Below the pieces are notes generated by a model, which was given only the letters and a program-made list of their open reading frames with translations, was not told the DNA's origin and did not search any database. Positions 1 to 6,069 of a DNA stretch of 6,362 nucleotides are shown here, one piece after another (within the stretch, counting starts at the first letter, position 1; every line of letters starts with the position of its first letter). This DNA comes from Paracoccaceae bacterium. GTDB lineage: Bacteria; Pseudomonadota; Alphaproteobacteria; Rhodobacterales; Rhodobacteraceae. The stretch lies in contig WFPZ01000124.1 of NCBI GenBank assembly GCA_015487335.1, forward strand, positions 1-6,362. Reading direction: 5' to 3'. A program made the translations under genes and the position numbers.

Positions 1-164
1 GCGGTATCGAGCACCCGCGCCCCTTCCGGCGCGCAGGCCACCACTTCGGGCGGCACCAAGGAACCCGCGTAGAGGCACACCGGGCACTGCCCGATCACCC
101 GCCGCGCCTTCAGCGTCAGAAGCTCCGGGTCGCCCGGCCCCGCTCCGATGAAATAGACCTTCAT
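1..164 (-). CDS. cobM: Precorrin-4 C11-methyltransferase, N-terminal part (gene runs off the left edge)
   Basis: Only the first 54 codons lie in the window. The translation opens MKVYFIGAGPGDPELLTLKA, the glycine-rich N-terminal loop of the tetrapyrrole SAM-dependent methylase fold. It continues with YAGSLVPPEVV, a segment typical of CobM/CbiF. CobM moves a methyl group from SAM to C11 of precorrin-4, giving precorrin-5, in the cytoplasm. The ATG at 162-164 is preceded on the minus strand by GAGGA about 8 bases upstream, a good ribosome-binding site. A 148-base gap holding a large inverted repeat separates it from the upstream cbiG-cobJ gene. This gap is longer than others in the cluster, so cobM could be attenuated relative to the genes before it or have its own promoter; neither is shown by the sequence. 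The C-terminal part that would separate CobM from CbiF is not visible. Confidence 0.92.
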   Translation of the reverse strand, partial: MKVYFIGAGPGDPELLTLKARRVIGQCPVCLYAGSLVPPEVVACAPEGARVLDT

Positions 165-178
165 GGGGCGTTCCTCGA

Positions 179-204
179 CAGGTTCGCACTGAGAGCAGGT
201 TCGC
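179..204 (-). repeat. Tandem 9-base direct repeat just upstream of the cobM ribosome-binding site
   Basis: The minus strand carries GCGAACCTG twice (196-204 and 179-187) with 8 bases between, a 17-base period. The copy nearest cobM ends a few bases before the GAGGA ribosome-binding site. The upstream copy overlaps the outer arm of the inverted repeat at 198-264. It could be a protein-binding site or the worn edge of the repeat element. No function can be assigned. Confidence 0.5.
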
Positions 205-283
205 GCCCGGCCCCGAGGGTGGGCGTTTCGCGCCCGCCCTGGGGGGCGGGGTCGGGCGCGAACCGGATCGCGGGGCGATCCGG
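198..283. repeat. Large GC-rich palindromic element between cbiG-cobJ and cobM
   Basis: An outer arm at 198-215 pairs with 247-264 (17 of 18 Watson-Crick). Directly inside it, 216-225 pairs with 231-240 (9 of 10), closing on the loop TTTCG at 226-230. The only interruption is a run of six G at 241-246. A second perfect hairpin, 263-270 with 276-283 (8 base pairs, 5-base loop), abuts the outer arm. Bases 227-236 can also pair with 253-262 (10 base pairs), so mutually exclusive folds exist. No T-run follows the structure on either strand, so a simple intrinsic terminator is not supported. It may be a REP-like dispersed repeat, a 3'-end stabiliser for the upstream message, or an attenuator ahead of cobM. 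Confidence 0.7.
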
Positions 284-312
284 GCGGTTGCTCGACGATG
301 GAGACCCCGGGC

Positions 313-2133
313 TCATGATCCGCCGCCTTTCGCCTTCATCTTCTTTGCATAACCACGCGGCGTGTACATACGCGGCCCCTCGCCCAAGGCTGCCAGCCGT
401 GACTGGGAAGACCCCACGATCACCACCGTCAGCATGTCCACCTCTCCCACCGACAGCGCGTCCAGCCGCCGGTAGCGCAGGCTCTCCCCGGCCCGCCCCA
501 GAGAGGACGCCAGCAGCACCGGCGTCTCGGGCGGGCGGTGCCGCAGCAGGATGTCCCGTGCCTCGGCCAGCAGGCTGCGCCGGCGCTTCGAGACCGGGTT
601 GTAGAAGGCGATCACGAAATCCCCCTCCGCCGCTGCCTGCACGCGCTTCACGATATCCTCGCGCGGGGTCAGCAGATCGGAAAGGGAAATCGCGCAGAAA
701 TCGTGCCCCAGCGGCGCGCCGGCCCGCGCTGCGGCCGCCTGCAGGGCCGAAACCCCGGGCGCGCTGATCACCTCCAACCGCCGGGCGGCCTTGGAAACTC
801 CGCCCGCATCTGGCGCCCGGTCCAGAAGTTCGAACACCAGCGCCCCCATGGCGTAGATCCCCGCATCGCCCGAGCACACCAGCGCCACGTTGCGCCCCTT
901 GCCCGCCTCTTCCAGCGCGTAACGGCAGCGCGCCTCCTCTCCGCCCAGCGGAAAATCGCGCCGCGCCTTGCCGGCGGCCAGCGGCCCCAGCAGATCGATA
1001 TAGAGGCCGTAGCCGACAAGCTCCTCGGCCTCGGCGATGAGCCGGCTCGCTTCGGGCGTGCGCCAGGCCGCCTGGCCGGGGCCGATGCCGACGATCGCCA
1101 GCCGCCCCCGCGCCCTGCCGCGCAGCTCGGCGATCGGCACCGGCGTTTCGGCCAGCGCGCAGGTGGCATTGGCGCTCTTGCGCTTGGCCAGGCGCAGCCC
1201 CGCCTGCGGCCCCGCCGCCGCCAGCGCCGCCCCCTCGGCCACCCCGTGGCAACCGACCTCGGCAAAGACCACCTCCGAGGGGGTTTCCAGCCGCCCCGTC
1301 TCGGCCTCCAGTTCCTGTGCGCTGAACAGGCGCAGCGGCACCCCCAGCCGCGCCGCCAGTTCCAGCACCGCGGGCTCGTCGGCCTTCAGATCCAGCGTCG
1401 CCACCGCCTTCAGGGCGCCGGGCGCCACCTGCGCCGTGTTCAGCGCTCCTCGCACCAGCGCCTCCAGTTCCTCGGGCGGACAGCCGCGCGCGCAGCCCAC
1501 CCCCAGCACGAAGCGCTGCGGGTGGTAGAGCAGTTTCATCGGCGAGGCCGGCATCGGATTCGCGGTGCAGACGATCTCCACCGCCTCGCCCTCGGGCAGC
1601 CCCGCCAGCCAGCCTGCCTGCGCCGCCTCATCGCCCGAAAGGCGCACGCCGCCGCCCTGCAACAGCGACATCATCGCCGCCTTTGCATTCTCCGGATTTG
1701 CCAGCACCCAGCCCTCGGGCGGCTCGTCGAGCGCCACCCCCAGCGCCACATCTCCAGCCGTGGTCACCGCCGCCGCGCCGCCCAGGGCCTCGGCGATCCG
1801 GCGTGCCAGCCGGTTCGCCCCGCGATGCCCGCCCAGAAGCGGCACCACCACCGCGCCGTCGTCGGAAACCGAAACCACCGGCGGCTCTGCCCGCTTGTCC
1901 GCCAAGAGCGGTGCCACGGCGCGGATCAGGATTCCGCTGGCGCAGACGCCCACGATCGGCACCCCGGCCGCAAAGAGGCTGCGGGCATGCTCCAGCGCAT
2001 CGGGGAAGAAGGCATCGGCGTTCTCCACCCGCCCCTCGCGCCCATGCAGCGCCACGCCCAGCGCCTGCGCCACCTGCCTTGCCGTCGCCTCGCCGGCCCG
2101 CGAAAGCGCCATCACCACCGGTTTCACAGCCAC
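313..2133 (-). CDS. cobJ: Fusion of CbiG (cobalt-precorrin-5A hydrolase type) with CobJ (precorrin-3B C17-methyltransferase)
   Basis: A 606-residue two-enzyme protein. Residues 1 to about 205 match the CbiG N-terminal and middle regions, with the segments CASGILIRAVAPLLADKR (64-81) and VVPLLGGHRGAN (96-107). Residues 208-330 form the CbiG C-terminal/CobE domain, with GVGCARGCP (211-219), ATLDLKADE (245-253) and KRKSANATCALAE (318-329). Residues 344 to the end are a full CobJ/CbiH methylase: IVGIGPG (347-353), CSGDAGIYAMG (420-430), SAPGVSALQAAAARAG (457-472), GRAGESL (546-552) and the tail segment MYTPRGY. CobJ methylates C17 and contracts the ring; CbiG opens the resulting lactone and removes the C2 unit. 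The GTG start at 2133 overlaps cobI by 10 bases and sits 7 bases after AAGGGGG, a well-placed ribosome-binding site. A second GTG two codons later (2127) would instead give a GTGA overlap with the cobI stop. The C-terminal half is very secure; the hydrolase activity of the N-terminal half is inferred. Confidence 0.95.
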   Translation of the reverse strand: MAVKPVVMALSRAGEATARQVAQALGVALHGREGRVENADAFFPDALEHARSLFAAGVPIVGVCASGILIRAVAPLLADKRAEPPVVSVSDDGAVVVPLLGGHRGANRLARRIAEALGGAAAVTTAGDVALGVALDEPPEGWVLANPENAKAAMMSLLQGGGVRLSGDEAAQAGWLAGLPEGEAVEIVCTANPMPASPMKLLYHPQRFVLGVGCARGCPPEELEALVRGALNTAQVAPGALKAVATLDLKADEPAVLELAARLGVPLRLFSAQELEAETGRLETPSEVVFAEVGCHGVAEGAALAAAGPQAGLRLAKRKSANATCALAETPVPIAELRGRARGRLAIVGIGPGQAAWRTPEASRLIAEAEELVGYGLYIDLLGPLAAGKARRDFPLGGEEARCRYALEEAGKGRNVALVCSGDAGIYAMGALVFELLDRAPDAGGVSKAARRLEVISAPGVSALQAAAARAGAPLGHDFCAISLSDLLTPREDIVKRVQAAAEGDFVIAFYNPVSKRRRSLLAEARDILLRHRPPETPVLLASSLGRAGESLRYRRLDALSVGEVDMLTVVIVGSSQSRLAALGEGPRMYTPRGYAKKMKAKGGGS

Positions 2134-2828
2134 GGATCATCCCCCTTGCGCAGCAGGATCAACGAGAAATACGGCGCCACGGCGGGGGCCTCGGACAACG
2201 GGCAGATCACCTCTTCGGCCTGGGTCGCCCGCTCCACGTAGATGGCGCGCTTCTCCAGCCCCAGATCGCGCAGCAGCGCGCGAACCTTGGGCAGATGCCG
2301 GCCCAGCTTCATGATCGCCACGCTGTCGCTTGCTTCGATCCGGCGGCGCAGTTCGGCCTCGGGCAGGGGGGCGGGCAGCACGGCCATCTGTTCGTTGCGC
2401 GCAGCCAGCGGCACCCCGGCCCGCGCGGCGCAGGCGGAAAGGGAGGTCACCCCCGGCACCACCTCCACCGGGAATCGCCCGGCGAGGCGTGAAAGCAGAT
2501 ACATGAAAGATCCGTAAAACAGCGGATCGCCCTCGCACAGGAAAACCACGTCCCGGCCCGCCGCCAGCACCTCGCCGATCTCGGCCGCGCCCGCATCATA
2601 GGCCGCCTGCGCCGGGGCGCGTTCCGCCGTCATCGGCACCTCGACGCGCAACTCCAGCACCCCCGGCGAAATCAGCCCGGCCGCGATGGCGCGCGCCAGG
2701 CTCTCGGCCCCCGGCGCCGCCGGCCAGGCCACCACCTGCGCCGCCCCTATCAGCCGCGCCGCCTTCAGCGTGATCAGCTCCGGATCGCCGGGCCCCAGTC
2801 CGACGCCGAACAGCACCCCCGGCTTCAT
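2124..2828 (-). CDS. cobI: Precorrin-2 C20-methyltransferase
   Basis: A 234-residue cytoplasmic SAM-dependent methylase, close to the usual CobI/CbiL length of about 230-245. It methylates C20 of precorrin-2 (or of cobalt-factor/cobalt-precorrin 2 in the anaerobic route), giving precorrin-3A. Visible signatures are GVGLGPGDPELITLKAARLI near the start, the CEGDPLFYGSFMYLLSRL block (98-115) typical of C20-methyltransferases, VPGVTSLSACAARAGVPLA (124-142), IMKLGRHLP (172-180) and YVERATQAEE (197-206). The ATG at 2826-2828 fits the family N-terminus, but the bases before it (GGCAAG) form only a weak ribosome-binding site. The start codon lies inside a sequence block also found at the cobH start. 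The 3' end overlaps the start of cbiG-cobJ, so their translation is probably coupled. The sequence does not settle whether the in vivo substrate carries cobalt. Confidence 0.95.
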   Translation of the reverse strand: MKPGVLFGVGLGPGDPELITLKAARLIGAAQVVAWPAAPGAESLARAIAAGLISPGVLELRVEVPMTAERAPAQAAYDAGAAEIGEVLAAGRDVVFLCEGDPLFYGSFMYLLSRLAGRFPVEVVPGVTSLSACAARAGVPLAARNEQMAVLPAPLPEAELRRRIEASDSVAIMKLGRHLPKVRALLRDLGLEKRAIYVERATQAEEVICPLSEAPAVAPYFSLILLRKGDDPWL

Positions 2829-2848
2829 CTTGCCGGAAATACTCCCGC
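2824..2848 (-). repeat. Shared intergenic block spanning the cobI start, copy A
   Basis: On the minus strand this reads GCGGGAGTATTTCC followed by GGCAAGATGAA, where the ATG is the cobI start. Nearly the same block spans the cobH start at 4715-4741. A short hairpin, CTCC(2850-2853)-GGCG-GGAG(2842-2845), sits at its upstream edge. From memory, blocks of the form CTCCGGCGGGAGTATTT are common between genes in Rhodobacterales; this was not checked here. Confidence 0.55.
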
Positions 2849-2857
2849 CGGAGGCGC

Positions 2858-2876
2858 GGGTTTTCCGGGAAAACCC
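2858..2876 (-). other. Perfect 9-base-arm inverted repeat between cobL and cobI
   Basis: GGGTTTTCC at 2858-2866 is matched exactly by GGAAAACCC at 2868-2876 around a single central base. As RNA this folds into a 7-base-pair stem with a 5-base loop, starting two bases after the cobL stop codon. The following transcript bases are CGCGCCTCC, with no U-run, so it is not a canonical intrinsic terminator. It could stabilise the cobL message end, tune read-through into cobI, or be part of the adjacent dispersed repeat. Confidence 0.55.
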
Positions 2877-2878
2877 TC

Positions 2879-4078
2879 TCATCTCTTTACCAGGCTCCAC
2901 TGGGTGACCGGCCGCAGGGGCTTCCAGCCGCGCAACCCGCCGATCTCTTCGGCCCGCGCGACCGAGAGCTTCACCAGCTCGCCGCCATGGGCCGCCTGCA
3001 GCCCCGCCAGCACGGCCTCGCTTTCCAGCGTCACCGCATTGGCCACCAGCCGCCCCAGCGGCTTCAGCGCTTTCCAGGCCGCGGCAAAGACCTCTTCCGA
3101 CAGCCCGCCGCCGATGAACACCGCATCCGGCGCCGGCAGTCCCGCCAGGGCCGCCGGGGCTTCGCCCTCCACCAGCTCCAGCTTCGGCGTGCCCAGCGCC
3201 AGGGCATTCGCCCCGGCCATGGCGCGCCGGTCGGGGCGCGGCTCGATTCCGATCGCGCGGGCATAGCGGGCCGCGCGCATCCACTCCACCGCGACAGATC
3301 CGCAGCCCGCGCCCACATCCCACAAAAGCGCCCCGCGCATCGGCATCAGCTTGGCCACCGTCACCGCCCGCACCTCGCGCTTGGTCATGGTGCCGTCATG
3401 GGTGAACAGCTCGTCGGCCAGCCCCGGCACCCGCGGCAGGAGCGCCGCGTCGGGGGCCGCGATGCACTCCACCGCCAGGGTGTTGAAGGGCGGCACCGCG
3501 TGCTTCCAGCTTTCCGCCACCCCCTCGAAGCGCTGCTCGTCCTTGCCGCCCATGTTGGCCAGAACCGTCATCCGGCTCTGGCCGAAGCCGCGCTCCACCA
3601 GAAAGCGGGCAATCTGTGCGGGGGTTTTCTCGCCGGTGGTCAGGATCAGCAGCCGCTGGTCGGGCTGGATGAAGGCGATCATCTGCTCCACCGGCCGCCC
3701 ATGCACGGTGAGCGTTTCCACATCGGCCATCGACCAGCCCATCCGCGCCGCGGCCAGCTGAAAGGCCCCCACATGAGGATGATAGACGATCTCTGCCGGG
3801 TCGATCCGCCGCCCGATCCGTGCGCCCACGGAAAACCACAAGGGGTCGCCCGAGGCCAGCACCACCACCCGCTTGCCCCGGCGCGCCTGCAACTCGTCGA
3901 TCAGCGCATCGAAGGGCGAGGGCCAGGTCAGGCGCTCGGCCCCGATCCCCTCGGCCAGTGCCTGGTGGCGCTTGCCGCCCACCAGCACTTCGGCCGCCTC
4001 GACCACCGCGCGGGTGGCGGGCGTCAGCCCCTCCAGCCCGTCCTCGCCGATGCCGACCACGTGCAGCCAAGGCTTCAT
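2879..4078 (-). CDS. cobL: Precorrin-6B C5,15-methyltransferase (decarboxylating), CbiE-CbiT fusion
   Basis: A 399-residue bifunctional cytoplasmic enzyme that methylates C5 and C15 and decarboxylates the C12 acetate chain, converting precorrin-6B to precorrin-8X. Residues 1 to about 205 are the CbiE-type methylase, with VVGIGEDGLEGLTPATR (7-23) and LASGDPLWFSVGARIG (74-89). Residues from about 222 are the CbiT-type class I methyltransferase, with FTHDGTMTKREVRA (225-238), the SAM-binding loop LLWDVGAGCGSVAVEWMR (251-268), GIEPRPDR (277-284) and FIGGG (321-325). The fused form is typical of late-cobalt pathway CobL, while many anaerobic organisms keep CbiE and CbiT separate. The ATG at 4076-4078 shares its A with the cobH TGA. 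A strong ribosome-binding site, GGAGGT (4085-4090), lies 6 bases upstream inside cobH, so coupled translation with cobH is likely. Confidence 0.96.
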   Translation of the reverse strand: MKPWLHVVGIGEDGLEGLTPATRAVVEAAEVLVGGKRHQALAEGIGAERLTWPSPFDALIDELQARRGKRVVVLASGDPLWFSVGARIGRRIDPAEIVYHPHVGAFQLAAARMGWSMADVETLTVHGRPVEQMIAFIQPDQRLLILTTGEKTPAQIARFLVERGFGQSRMTVLANMGGKDEQRFEGVAESWKHAVPPFNTLAVECIAAPDAALLPRVPGLADELFTHDGTMTKREVRAVTVAKLMPMRGALLWDVGAGCGSVAVEWMRAARYARAIGIEPRPDRRAMAGANALALGTPKLELVEGEAPAALAGLPAPDAVFIGGGLSEEVFAAAWKALKPLGRLVANAVTLESEAVLAGLQAAHGGELVKLSVARAEEIGGLRGWKPLRPVTQWSLVKR

Positions 4079-4719
4079 CAGCCTACCTCCGTCCTTCCCG
4101 CAGCCAGCGCATTCACCGCCGCCGACGCCATGGCCGAGCCGCCGCGCCGCCCCCGCAGCGCCACGAATTCGCAGCCCCGGCTGTCGCGCGCCAGTTCCGC
4201 CTTGCTTTCGGCCGCGCCGACGAACCCCACCGGAAAGCCCAGGATCACCGCCGGCTTCGGCCAGCCGGCATCGAGCAGCTCCAGCAGGTGAAACAGCGCC
4301 GTGGGGGCATTGCCGATCGCCACCACCGCGCCCTCGAGCCGCTCGCGCCACAGCTCCACCGCCGCGGCCGAGCGGGTATTGCCGATCTTCGCCGCAAGCT
4401 CGGGCACGCCCGGCGCGTTCAGCGTCACCACCACGTCATTGCCCGCCGGCAGCCGCCGCCGGATGATACCGGCCGCGACCATCTCGCAATCGCACAACAC
4501 CGGCGCCCCGGCCGCCAATGCCGCCTGCCCGGCTTCGAAGGCGCGCTCCGAAAAGACCAGCCTGTCGGCCACCTCGACCATCCCGCAGGCATGGATCAGC
4601 CGCACCGCCAGCGCCTCCATGCCGGGGCCGAAACGCCCCAGCCGAGCCTCGCGCCGCACGGTGGCGAAGCTTGCGGCATAGATCGCCGAAGGGTCTTTTT
4701 CATAGGGACGCATGTTCAT
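4078..4719 (-). CDS. cobH: Precorrin-8X methylmutase
   Basis: A 213-residue enzyme matching the family length of about 210. It shifts the methyl group from C11 to C12 of precorrin-8X to make hydrogenobyrinate (the CbiC reaction in cobalt-containing form). Visible family blocks are RLIHACGMVE (40-49), PVLCDCEMVAAGI (73-85), KIGNTRSAAAVELW (111-124), AIGNAPTALFHLLE (134-147), GFPVGFVGAAESK (161-173) and RGRRGGSAMASAAVNALA (189-206). With the start at 4719 the conserved histidine is residue 43, the position reported for the catalytic His43 in Pseudomonas denitrificans CobH, which supports this start. A second ATG two codons later (4711-4713) is possible. The frame stays open upstream to 4974 but that extension lies inside cbiX and has no family resemblance. 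GGGGGG is the only ribosome-binding-like run before the start. Confidence 0.95.
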   Translation of the reverse strand: MNMRPYEKDPSAIYAASFATVRREARLGRFGPGMEALAVRLIHACGMVEVADRLVFSERAFEAGQAALAAGAPVLCDCEMVAAGIIRRRLPAGNDVVVTLNAPGVPELAAKIGNTRSAAAVELWRERLEGAVVAIGNAPTALFHLLELLDAGWPKPAVILGFPVGFVGAAESKAELARDSRGCEFVALRGRRGGSAMASAAVNALAAGRTEVG

Positions 4720-4741
4720 CTTGCCCCCCGAATGCTCCCGC
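4715..4741 (-). repeat. Shared intergenic block spanning the cobH start, copy B
   Basis: On the minus strand this reads GCGGGAGCATTC, then GGGG, then GGCAAGATGAA, with the cobH ATG inside the last part. Aligned with copy A at 2824-2848 it shows two T-to-C changes and a two-base-longer, altered middle; the flanks GCGGGAG and GGCAAGATGAA are identical. It fills most of the 40-base gap between cbiX and cobH and is preceded by no clear hairpin. Confidence 0.5.
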
Positions 4742-4759
4742 GTGGCAGGCATTCGGTTT

Positions 4760-5836
4760 CTATCTCTTCTGCCGCCGTGCGCTTTCGGGGCCCAGCGGGT
4801 GTTTCGCATGCGGATATTCCGGATGGTGGTGATGGTGATGATGACCGTCGTCGCCATGGTGATGGTGGTGGTGATGCTCCGCCATCTCCAGCCGGCACTC
4901 GCCGGTGCAGAAATCATCGCACAGCTCGCAATCGGCCACGTTCGAACCCGGCGCGCTTGCCCCCTGTCCCTCAACGTGGTGGTGGTGGCTTTCCTGCACC
5001 GCCCCCACTTCGGCCTCGAACCCCAGAACCTGGATGCGATACTTGCAGGTGCCGCAGGTCTCGGGCACCGCCTCGCCCAGCTGCTCCGTCACCCGTTCGG
5101 CGAAGGTCTCCAGAACCTTGGGATGGTCCTTCAGGTAATCGGCCTTGACGAATTCGATGTCCGGATGCGCCGCGGCGACACGATCGGTGAAGCCGTAGAT
5201 GCGGTCGATCAGGATGCCGGTGAACAGGAAATAGGGGAACACGATCACCCGCCGGTAGCCCAGACGGACCACGTGCTGCAGCGTCGGCTCGACCAGCGGG
5301 AAGGTGACACCGGAATACCCCACCTCGCACCAGCCGAACCCCATGCCCTCCCACAGCATCCGGGCGATCTTGGCGACATTGGCGTTGGCGTCCGGGTCCG
5401 AGGCGCCGCGGCCGATCACCACCAGGCAGGTCTCCTCCAGCGGCATCTCGCCATTTTGCGCATTCGCACGCTCGACCGCCTCGCGCACCCTGTCGCCGGC
5501 TGCGGCCAGCATCTTCGGGTCCACCCCCAGTTCGCGGCCATAGGAAATCTCGAGCCCGAATTTCCTGGCATAGGTGTTCAGCACGGTGGGAATGTCGTTC
5601 TTGGTGTGCATCGCGGCAAACAGCATCCCCGGCACCGCGAGAATCCGCTCGCAGCCCTTCTCGCGCAGCCGGTCGAGACCGGCGCGGATCACCGGATTGG
5701 CGAATTCCAGATAGCCGTATTCGCATTCCCACTCTTCGGGCAGCAGAGCCGGCAGCTTCTCGGCCAGAACCGCGAATTCATCCACCGCTGCCTGAGAGCG
5801 CGAGCCGTGCCCGCAGATCATCACCCCGATCTTCAT
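4760..5836 (-). CDS. cbiX: Sirohydrochlorin cobaltochelatase, long form with Cys- and His-rich C-terminus
   Basis: A 358-residue CbiX of the long (two-domain) type, which inserts Co2+ into sirohydrochlorin in the early-cobalt route. The first chelatase domain opens ICGHGSRSQ with His10, and LFAAMHTKNDIPTVLN holds His77; these are the expected metal-handling histidines. The second domain starts near 135 with VVIGRGASDPDANANVAKIA and includes FPYFLFTGILIDRIYGF (200-216). A CGTC pair (Cys261, Cys264) fits the CxxC motif linked to an Fe-S centre in Bacillus megaterium CbiX. The tail has HHHH (284-287), a four-cysteine cluster CELCDDFCTGEC (303-314) and two blocks of seven histidines (321-327, 332-338), probably for binding or storing cobalt or nickel. 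I chose the ATG at 5834-5836, 7 bases after AAGGA, over the in-frame GTG at 5849-5851, because MKIGVMICGHGSR fits the family. Siroheme ferrochelatase activity is a possible alternative. Confidence 0.93.
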   Translation of the reverse strand: MKIGVMICGHGSRSQAAVDEFAVLAEKLPALLPEEWECEYGYLEFANPVIRAGLDRLREKGCERILAVPGMLFAAMHTKNDIPTVLNTYARKFGLEISYGRELGVDPKMLAAAGDRVREAVERANAQNGEMPLEETCLVVIGRGASDPDANANVAKIARMLWEGMGFGWCEVGYSGVTFPLVEPTLQHVVRLGYRRVIVFPYFLFTGILIDRIYGFTDRVAAAHPDIEFVKADYLKDHPKVLETFAERVTEQLGEAVPETCGTCKYRIQVLGFEAEVGAVQESHHHHVEGQGASAPGSNVADCELCDDFCTGECRLEMAEHHHHHHHGDDGHHHHHHHPEYPHAKHPLGPESARRQKR

Positions 5837-5848
5837 CCTGCTTCCTTT

Positions 5849-5869
5849 CACGCGTCACGCGGGCACGCG
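5849..5869 (-). promoter_or_regulatory. Three CGCGTG repeats just upstream of the cbiX ribosome-binding site
   Basis: CGCGTG occurs three times on the minus strand (5864-5869, 5856-5861, 5849-5854) with starts 8 and 7 bases apart. The last copy runs directly into the AAAGGA ribosome-binding site of cbiX. Bases 5851-5861 are also a near-palindrome (CGCGT-C-ACGCG). The position suits an operator or a translational control site, but the repeat could be chance in GC-rich DNA. Confidence 0.3.
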
Positions 5870-5975
5870 AGGGCGCAGGGAAAACCGCCTTCCCGACGAC
5901 GCTGCTTCGAACCCCCGGTTTGGGTCGGTCCTGCCACAGCCACCTCTCCGGCCCGAACGGGCTTCGTCTGGGGCC

Positions 5976-6004
5976 GGTATAGGGCGCGTTTCGGGCCAGC
6001 GCAA
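5976..6004 (-). promoter_or_regulatory. Candidate housekeeping-type promoter for the cbiX-cob operon
   Basis: On the minus strand TTGCGC (5999-6004) and TATACC (5976-5981) are separated by exactly 17 bases. The first three bases of the -35 and the first four of the -10 match the sigma-70 consensus. Transcription would begin near 5969, giving a leader of about 130 bases before cbiX. It is the best such pair I found in this 244-base gap. The leader shows no cobalamin-riboswitch B12 box. Confidence 0.45.
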
Positions 6005-6044
6005 ACCCATTTGGCGCCCTGTATCGCGGCTTCTGCGGCATCTC

Positions 6045-6069
6045 GCCCGGCCCGGGCGGGAAACCGGGC
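6045..6069 (-). terminator. GC-rich hairpin after the response regulator gene, possible weak terminator
   Basis: Eleven bases after the stop codon, GCCCGG (6064-6069) pairs with CCGGGC (6050-6055). An alternative stem pairs 6053-6057 with 6045-6049. No T-run follows, so termination would have to be inefficient or Rho-assisted. It lies between the response regulator and the candidate cbiX promoter, where a transcript boundary would make sense. Confidence 0.25.

Noticed and set aside
263..283. Intrinsic terminator after cbiG-cobJ
   Set aside because: The 8-base-pair stem is perfect but no T-run follows on the minus strand, and cobM continues in the same direction soon after. Kept as part of the palindromic element instead.
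538..2241. Long plus-strand open frame of 567 codons opposite cbiG-cobJ
   Set aside because: The protein is rich in Arg, His and Gln with no family resemblance. It lies opposite a well-recognised gene and arises from the high GC at third codon positions.
4720..4974. Upstream extension of cobH to 4974
   Set aside because: The extra 85 residues read out of frame through the His-rich end of cbiX and resemble no CobH; the start at 4719 puts the catalytic histidine at the expected position 43.
5907..5949. tRNA-Ser-like pieces on the minus strand: GGAGAGGTGGC (5939-5949) followed by GGTTCGA (5907-5913)
   Set aside because: The pieces resemble a serine tRNA 5' end and a T-loop, but they are too close together, no acceptor 3' strand pairs with the first piece, and no anticodon stem is present. 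Probably coincidence, or at most a worn fragment.
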